Shown here in pieces: positions 1 to 4,517 of a stretch of DNA of 5,672 bases (position 1 is its first letter; each line of letters starts with the position of its first letter). The stretch comes from Candidatus Rokuibacteriota bacterium (GTDB lineage: Bacteria > JAUVQV01). Location: positions 1-5,672 of the forward strand of contig JAUWCW010000150.1 of NCBI GenBank assembly GCA_030609125.1, read 5' to 3'. The translations under genes and the position numbers were made by a program. Under the pieces are notes generated by a model. It was given only the letters and a program-made list of their open reading frames with translations, was not told where the DNA came from and did no database searches.

Positions 1-376
1 TGATAAACCCGCCTCCGAACCTTTCCGTCAGAAACTCCTCCTCGCGGGCCATGACGGTCCAGTACAGCGGCAGGGCCGCGGCGCCAAAGAGCAGGGCCAT
101 CACCCCGCTCATCCCCATGACGAGCGCTCCCGAGGCAATGAGAAAGCTCCCGAAATAGAGGGGATTGCGCGTGTATGCATAAGGCCCGGCGGTGGCGAGC
201 TCCTGCTGCTTGCGGATGTGCCCCGAAGCCCAGGTGCGAAAGGCCGCCCCAAGAACCATGACGGTAAACCCGACCGCCAGAGAGGCCGGCCGCGGAGCAG
301 CGAGGAAAATATAGGCCGCGGCGAATACCCAGCTTATCGCCACCCTCCTCCTTTCCAGAAAGGCTCCAGGGTTCAT
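1..376 (-). CDS. Isoprenylcysteine carboxyl methyltransferase (ICMT/PEMT)-like membrane protein, 3' end cut off by window
   Basis: About 125 N-terminal residues are visible; the rest lies beyond position 1. The protein is hydrophobic with about three to four membrane segments (roughly residues 12-28, 33-48, 75-95 and 97-115). It carries the block typical of the ICMT/phospholipid methyltransferase superfamily: GPYAYTRNPLYFG (about residues 65-77), followed about 37 residues later by an EEE-FLTERFG segment, which in this family lies in the SAM-binding C-terminal half. Family members are integral membrane SAM-dependent methyltransferases; the substrate cannot be read here. The ATG at 376 overlaps the stop of the upstream lpxL-like gene in an ATGA, and a GAGGG stretch lies about 10 nt upstream. 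It therefore appears to be the last visible cistron of the lipid A operon, suggesting a lipid or envelope substrate, which is inference. The family call is firm; the function is open. Confidence 0.82.
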   Translation of the reverse strand, partial: MNPGAFLERRRVAISWVFAAAYIFLAAPRPASLAVGFTVMVLGAAFRTWASGHIRKQQELATAGPYAYTRNPLYFGSFLIASGALVMGMSGVMALLFGAAALPLYWTVMAREEEFLTERFGGGFI

Positions 377-1263
377 GGTTCGAAGACCCTCTCTCCCCGG
401 CGGGGCTGTGTCTTCCAGCGGTTGTGGACCCAGAACCACTGGTCCGGATACCGGCGGATGTGCTCCTCCAGAACTGCTGTGATGCGGGCAGTGTTGATAC
501 CGAGCTCTTCCTGGCGGTCGGGGAGGCTTACCATGTCAATGGGCTTTCCGACCCGGACCACGTGACGCCCTCCCTCCCTGCGGATGCTGAAGACGGGAAG
601 CACTGGCGCGCCCGTCTTGGACGCCAGGAGGGCGAGGCCGAAGTTCACCGTCGTCGGGCGGCCGAGAAAGGGGACGAAGACCGACTCGCTGCGGCTTGCG
701 CTCTGATCGAGAAGGATTCCCACCGCCTCTCCCCGTCTTATCTTCCGCAGGATCTGCCTGGTGGAGTTGCGGTGCCCCATGACGCGCACTCCGCCCATCC
801 CGCGGCGCTCATTGATGAGACGGTCTGCGAGGGGGTTCTTCATGGGGCGCACCACCGCCGTGAGGGGTACGCTCCGGGCAAGCGCCGCCGCTCCCAGCTC
901 CCAGTTGCCGTAGTGGCCCCCAACGAGGAAGGCCCCGCCGCCCTTCTTCAGGGCCTCCGTGAGATGGGAGAGCCCTTCGACGGAGACGTTTTTCACCAGG
1001 TCCTCGAAGGCGTCAAAGCTGGAAAACTCCGCCAGGGTGGCCACGATGTTCCTGAAGGCCCTCAGAGCCACCTCCTCCGCCTCTTTTCGCTCCAGCCCCA
1101 GACCGCGCACGATGTTCTCGACTGCAAGGCGACGGTGTTTCCGGTCGAGGGCGTACCAGAACCTCCCCACGCTCCTCCCCCACCGCAGCCGCCTCTCCGG
1201 TTCCAGTGAGGAGAAGAAGGCGAAGACGGCCTTGAGGACGGCGCTCTCGAGGCGGTACTTCAT
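373..1263 (-). CDS. lpxL: Lipid A late acyltransferase, LpxL/HtrB family (Kdo2-lipid IVA lauroyl/myristoyl transferase)
   Basis: This 296-residue protein has the usual length for the LpxL/LpxM (HtrB/MsbB) family, inner-membrane enzymes that transfer an acyl chain from acyl-ACP to the primary hydroxyacyl chains of Kdo2-lipid IVA. A hydrophobic N-terminal stretch (about 9-20) would anchor it. The catalytic HX4E motif is seen as HYGNWE (H117, E122). It is followed by LLDQSA (184-189), a conserved FVPFLGRPTTV segment, and the C-terminal block YPDQWFWVHNRW (about 271-282). The ATG at 1263 overlaps the lpxK stop (ATGA) and has GGAGG 5 nt upstream. It sits after waaA and lpxK, as expected for an enzyme acting on the Kdo-bearing intermediate. 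Whether it adds laurate or another chain, and to which position, cannot be told; the symbol denotes the family. Confidence 0.93.
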   Translation of the reverse strand: MKYRLESAVLKAVFAFFSSLEPERRLRWGRSVGRFWYALDRKHRRLAVENIVRGLGLERKEAEEVALRAFRNIVATLAEFSSFDAFEDLVKNVSVEGLSHLTEALKKGGGAFLVGGHYGNWELGAAALARSVPLTAVVRPMKNPLADRLINERRGMGGVRVMGHRNSTRQILRKIRRGEAVGILLDQSASRSESVFVPFLGRPTTVNFGLALLASKTGAPVLPVFSIRREGGRHVVRVGKPIDMVSLPDRQEELGINTARITAVLEEHIRRYPDQWFWVHNRWKTQPRRGERVFEP

Positions 1264-2348
1264 TCGATCCTCCCCATCGCCGCGGCGGTGAGTCTCTCTT
1301 CCAGACGTTCGGCCCCGGCGAGGATATTCAATTCAACGTCGAGGATGAAGAGCGGCACACGCCCCGGCCAGCCGCCGAGCCGTACAGCGTCCTTGGCGGT
1401 CGTGACCGCCGCGACAGCGCCTGAGCGATCCGCTGCGAGTGCGAGAGCCTCGATGTCTCCCCGCGAATACCGGTGATGGTCGGGAAAGGCGCGCCAGCCG
1501 TCCACGGCGCGGCCCATTCCCCGGAGTGTCCCGGCAAAGCCGTTGGAGTTTGCAAGGCCGCAGAAGGCGAAGACCCCTCCCTCCGGGGGCTCGTCACTGT
1601 CCCGGGCTTCCTGGCCGAAAGGACGCCATCGGGTGGGAACAATGTCCCCTTCAACGAGATCGGCGGCAGGAGCGAGCTCTGTCAGGAGCGCCCGCCTCTC
1701 ATCAAGAGATTCCCCCGCGGCGGACACCCTGGTGAGCAGGATGACATCCGCCCTGCCGAGGGCCGACACCGGCTCACGCAGAGGGCCTCGCGGAAAAATC
1801 CGGCCGTTGCCGAAGAAGCGCTCAGCGTCGACAACGACAATGTCAAGATCCCTGCCGAGTCGCCGGTGCTGGAATGCGTCGTCGGCCACAAGTACTTTTA
1901 CCCCGCAGGCGTCGGCCGCCTTCACACCGGCGGCCCACCGGTCTCTCCCGATAACCACCGGCACTTCGGGCTGCAGAAGAGCCAGCATGGCCGGCTCGTC
2001 TCCATAGAGGCCGGCGGCCCCGTCCCCGGCAGTCACCACTTCCGGGCCTTTGCGCTCGCCCCCGTAGCCCCGGGAGATCACTCCCGGGCTCATGCCTCGA
2101 CGCCTGTAAAATCCGGAAATCCACCTCGCCACCGGGGTCTTCCCTGTGCCCCCGACAACAAGGTTGCCGACAGAGACGCAGGGCACGGGAGGTCTTTTCA
2201 CCCCCTTCACGCCCGCCCCGTAAAGGAGCTCGCGCACGCCGAGTCCGACCCGGTAGACGAGCGACGCCGCTCCGAGCAGAGCGGGGAGGAAGACACTCCC
2301 GCCGCCCGGACCGTACCAGATGCTCTCCACTTTCTCCGAGAGGGTCAC
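1260..2348 (-). CDS. lpxK: Tetraacyldisaccharide 4'-kinase LpxK
   Basis: LpxK phosphorylates the 4' position of the tetraacyl disaccharide 1-phosphate with ATP, giving lipid IVA on the cytoplasmic face of the inner membrane. The 362-residue protein has the family architecture: a hydrophobic N-terminal helix (about 20-35), a P-loop SVGNLVVGGTGKTPV (about 59-73, with K70 and T71), VISRGYGG (90-97), GDEPAML (116-122) and VADDAFQHRRL (154-164). In the family, the DD[AG]FQH block binds Mg and the aspartate of GDEP is the probable catalytic residue. FCGLANSNGF and FPDHHRYS follow in the C-terminal half. The start is GTG at 2348, overlapping the waaA stop in GTGA, with a GGGAGAGGAG purine tract just upstream. 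The gene ends in an ATGA overlap with the lpxL-like gene. No key residue appears to be missing. Confidence 0.96.
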   Translation of the reverse strand: MTLSEKVESIWYGPGGGSVFLPALLGAASLVYRVGLGVRELLYGAGVKGVKRPPVPCVSVGNLVVGGTGKTPVARWISGFYRRRGMSPGVISRGYGGERKGPEVVTAGDGAAGLYGDEPAMLALLQPEVPVVIGRDRWAAGVKAADACGVKVLVADDAFQHRRLGRDLDIVVVDAERFFGNGRIFPRGPLREPVSALGRADVILLTRVSAAGESLDERRALLTELAPAADLVEGDIVPTRWRPFGQEARDSDEPPEGGVFAFCGLANSNGFAGTLRGMGRAVDGWRAFPDHHRYSRGDIEALALAADRSGAVAAVTTAKDAVRLGGWPGRVPLFILDVELNILAGAERLEERLTAAAMGRIE

Positions 2349-3631
2349 CGTGCTCCTCTCCCGCGTATCTCTTCAATGGCATCGAGCGTTCTCTCCACCG
2401 CCCCTCGGAAGCTCTCCGCCACGCTCTTCGCTCTGGCGCCGGCGGCACGTCTCTCTTCGGCGCCGGCAAGAAGCCTGGCGGCGGTCGAGACGAGAGCGCG
2501 ACCGTTCCCGGTCACAAAGCCTCCGCCTTTCTCGATCAGCTCTCTCCCCTCCTCCTCGAAATTACGGTAGCCGGGGCCGAAAAGAACCGGCACGGAGTGA
2601 AAGGCGGGCTCCAGGAGATTCTGCCCCTCCGTGCCGTCTATGGTGCCTCCGACGAACGCGAGACTGCCGACTGCGTAGAGTGAAGCAAGCTCTCCCAGGG
2701 TGTCGACGAGGACCACCGGGACCTTGCCGTCCGGCGCCGGCGTCTCGCTCCAGCGTACCCAGGCGAATCCGAAGCGGTCGATGACGGAGGTGTCGAAGCG
2801 GTCCGGGTAGCGGGGAGCGAGAACCATCTGCAGGCCCCGGAAACGCCGCCGCAGTTCGACGAAGGCCTCCAGGACCAGTTCCGCCTCCCGGCCTCTCAGG
2901 CTTCCGGCGACGATCCTTCCGTCGCTGCCCTCCCCGGCGCGGCGCCACGAAGCTACCCCGGGCGGCAGATCGGCCGGAGCACTGCTGTCGTATTTCATGT
3001 TGCCCGTTATCCGTACCCTCCCTTTCTCCACTCCCAGCCGGCGGAAGCGCTCCGCGTCCGTGGCGGTGCGGGCGCAGATCACGGAGAAGGCCCCCAGGAG
3101 AGGCCGGAAGAACCGCCGCATCATCAGGTAGCGTGGAAAGCTTCCTTCCGAAAGGCGGCCGTTGACCAGCACGAGGGGGCAGCCGAAATCCGACACGGCG
3201 CTCAGCAGATTAGGCCACAACTCCGTCTCCAGAATTATGAAAAGAGAGGGGCGGTACCTCCTGATCGCCCTGGCGGGGAGACCGTTCCAGTCGAGAGGGA
3301 CAAGGGTGAAGGCCACCCGCTCCCGGAGGTGGGCGTATTTTTTCTGCGCCGTCCTCTTTCCCGCCGCGGTGAACGTCGAGAAGACAACCTGCGCCTCCGG
3401 ATGCCGCCTCAGAAGACCCTGCACCAGCCCGTCGGCGGCGAGGACCTCCCCCACGGAAGCCCCGTGGATCCAGATGCGTTCCTTTCCCGGGGAGGGCGCC
3501 GGCACAGAGCGCGTGCCCAGCCGCTCGCCGAGTCCCTCCCTCCACCTCCTCGTCAGCAGGACCGGCGCCGCCGCTGCCGCCAGGAGCGGAAGCAGGAGCG
3601 CATTGTAAAGCGCCATCAAGACGCCGTTCAC
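2345..3631 (-). CDS. waaA: 3-deoxy-D-manno-octulosonic acid (Kdo) transferase WaaA/KdtA
   Basis: WaaA is a membrane-associated GT-B glycosyltransferase that moves one or more Kdo residues from CMP-Kdo to lipid IVA. The 428 residues match the family length. The N-terminal hydrophobic helix (about 6-25) is the usual membrane anchor. Conserved blocks are WIHGASVGEV (54-63, with catalytic-base Glu62), FSTFTAAG (84-91), LETELWPNLL (134-143), LVNGRLS (155-161), GNMKYD (210-215) and the CMP-site region FVGGTIDGTEGQNLLEP (326-342). In the last block Glu335 stands where many homologues have Gly (GG[HQ]N). The start is GTG at 3631, in a GTGA overlap with the upstream stop, with GGAG 8 nt upstream. An in-frame ATG at 3616 has a weaker ribosome site. 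Whether it is mono- or bifunctional cannot be read from sequence alone. Confidence 0.96.
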   Translation of the reverse strand: MNGVLMALYNALLLPLLAAAAAPVLLTRRWREGLGERLGTRSVPAPSPGKERIWIHGASVGEVLAADGLVQGLLRRHPEAQVVFSTFTAAGKRTAQKKYAHLRERVAFTLVPLDWNGLPARAIRRYRPSLFIILETELWPNLLSAVSDFGCPLVLVNGRLSEGSFPRYLMMRRFFRPLLGAFSVICARTATDAERFRRLGVEKGRVRITGNMKYDSSAPADLPPGVASWRRAGEGSDGRIVAGSLRGREAELVLEAFVELRRRFRGLQMVLAPRYPDRFDTSVIDRFGFAWVRWSETPAPDGKVPVVLVDTLGELASLYAVGSLAFVGGTIDGTEGQNLLEPAFHSVPVLFGPGYRNFEEEGRELIEKGGGFVTGNGRALVSTAARLLAGAEERRAAGARAKSVAESFRGAVERTLDAIEEIRGRGAR

Positions 3632-4320
3632 GGCTTTCGCTCCGGCGGCGAAGGAGTGGGAGCCCCCTGCGCCGCGCCGGCGAACCAGCCGTCGGCCCGG
3701 GCCGTGATGTCGTTGAGCGAATCCTCCAGTTCCTGCCGCTTCTGTTCAAGGTCGTCGGAGCGCTTCACCGTCAGGGGCTCGCCCCAGACAAACACCCCCC
3801 GCGAAAAGGGCTTCGGCACCTGGAAGCGGTCCCAGCTGTTGAAGGAGAAGAAGCGGTCCGAAGCGAAGGTGACGGGAAGAACCGGGCGGCCCGAGAGACG
3901 GGCGGTGAGAATGACCCCGGGCTGGACGCGGCAGGCGGGACCGCGGGGTCCGTCGGGCGTGATCGCCAGATCTCTCCCCTCTCTGAGAAGTCTCGGCATC
4001 TGCCGCAGGGCGCTCGCCCCGCCCCGCGTGCTCGATCCCCTGACGGAGGTGAAGCCGAAATGGCCCATGGTGCGGCTGATTATCTCGCCGTCCCGGTGCC
4101 GGCTGATGAGTACCGCGGATTTGCGCCCCCGGTATGTATAGGGCATGAGAAAGAGCCGGTTGTGCCAGAAGGCGTAGATGACCCCCCCCTTCTCTCGATT
4201 GAGCTCCTCCCAGGGGGGAGGGCTTACCGTTTCAATTCTCATGGACCGGCGCACGAGGCGGATCAGTCCCGCACCAAGGGGAGGGACGAGGCCCAGAAGC
4301 AAGTAATCTTTCATTTTCAT
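3628..4320 (-). CDS. DUF374 lysophospholipid-acyltransferase-like protein (possible LpxJ-type lipid A acyltransferase)
   Basis: This is a 230-residue protein when read from the ATG at 4320. A hydrophobic N-terminus (about 5-23) is followed by YAFWHNRLFLMP (49-60, with the probable catalytic His53), SRHRDGEII (73-81), VRGSSTRGG (93-101) and ITPDGPRGP (120-128). These are the signatures of the DUF374 (COG2121) family, related to acyltransferases that use an active-site His. Some epsilonproteobacterial DUF374 members (LpxJ) are lipid A secondary acyltransferases; I infer a similar role from its place directly before waaA. The C-terminus (about 185-215) is rich in charged residues and may be helical or coiled. 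A TTG at 4341 extends the frame by seven codons, but it has no good ribosome site and lies close to the predicted transcription start. ATG 4320 has GGAA 6 nt upstream, so I prefer it. The stop overlaps the waaA GTG. Confidence 0.88.
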   Translation of the reverse strand: MKMKDYLLLGLVPPLGAGLIRLVRRSMRIETVSPPPWEELNREKGGVIYAFWHNRLFLMPYTYRGRKSAVLISRHRDGEIISRTMGHFGFTSVRGSSTRGGASALRQMPRLLREGRDLAITPDGPRGPACRVQPGVILTARLSGRPVLPVTFASDRFFSFNSWDRFQVPKPFSRGVFVWGEPLTVKRSDDLEQKRQELEDSLNDITARADGWFAGAAQGAPTPSPPERKP

Positions 4321-4358
4321 AGCGTTTTCCGCACTATCCAAGGCGGTACAGCCTGGTA

Positions 4359-4387
4359 AGTATACCTTTTTCGCGTCCTCCCGTGAA
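4359..4387 (-). promoter_or_regulatory. Predicted sigma70-like promoter of the lipid A operon
   Basis: On the minus strand, TTCACG (4387-4382; 4 of 6 matches to TTGACA) is followed after 17 nt by TATACT (4364-4359; 5 of 6 matches to TATAAT). Transcription would begin near 4352, giving a leader of about 30 nt before the ATG at 4320. No other plausible promoter is visible within the tightly packed operon. The -10 is good and the -35 weak, so a bound activator is conceivable. The call rests on sequence match only. Confidence 0.5.
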
Positions 4388-4392
4388 TCTCA

Positions 4393-4412
4393 ACCCTCTT
4401 CGACCCTCTTCG
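4393..4412. repeat. Perfect 10-bp tandem direct repeat between the divergent -35 boxes
   Basis: The unit ACCCTCTTCG occurs twice back to back (4393-4402 and 4403-4412) with no mismatch. It lies between the predicted minus-strand -35 (ends at 4387) and the predicted plus-strand -35 (begins at 4415). The 10-bp period would place both copies on the same face of the helix, as for binding sites of a dimeric or tandem-binding regulator. A function as operator is inference. Confidence 0.6.
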
Positions 4413-4414
4413 CC

Positions 4415-4442
4415 TTGACACCGTCCGGAGGGGCTATACAAT
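4415..4442 (+). promoter_or_regulatory. Predicted sigma70-like promoter of the sensor kinase gene
   Basis: A perfect -35 TTGACA (4415-4420) is followed after 16 nt by TACAAT (4437-4442; 5 of 6 matches to TATAAT). Transcription would begin at about 4449, leaving a leader of about 70 nt before the TTG start at 4518. This is the best promoter match in the intergenic region. Confidence 0.6.
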
Positions 4443-4504
4443 GTCTCCCAAGAGAATGCAGTTCTGTGTTCTGCCATGCCTCTCCGGATATCGTATTTGA
4501 CGAG

Positions 4505-4513
4505 GGAAGGAGG
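4505..4513 (+). promoter_or_regulatory. Ribosome binding site that decides a TTG start
   Basis: The purine run GGAAGGAGG matches the anti-Shine-Dalgarno sequence very well. It ends 4 nt before the TTG at 4518, separated by four T. The in-frame ATG at 4476 has no purine-rich site before it. The strong site therefore argues for translation starting at the TTG, despite the rare start codon. Confidence 0.65.
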
Positions 4514-4517
4514 TTTT

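Noticed and set aside
1473-2570. Long plus-strand open frame (365 codons) opposite lpxK and the end of waaA
   Set aside because: Its protein has low-complexity Pro/Arg/Gly-rich sequence with no recognisable motif, while the opposite strand carries complete LpxK and WaaA motifs. It is an antisense shadow of GC-rich coding DNA. The same applies to plus-strand frames at 424-1209 and 3329-4141.
4359-4393. TTGAGA (4393-4388) as -35 of the minus-strand promoter
   Set aside because: It is 23 nt from the TATACT -10, too far for sigma70; TTCACG at 17 nt is better placed. Likewise TATACA at 4435 is only 14 nt from TTGACA, so TACAAT at 4437 (16 nt) is preferred on the plus strand.
4458-4513. Leader hairpin or riboswitch before the kinase (GCAG...CTGC, or CCTC pairing with the ribosome site GAGG)
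   Set aside because: The stems are only about 4 bp with long loops and have no supporting mismatch-free extension; this is at chance level.
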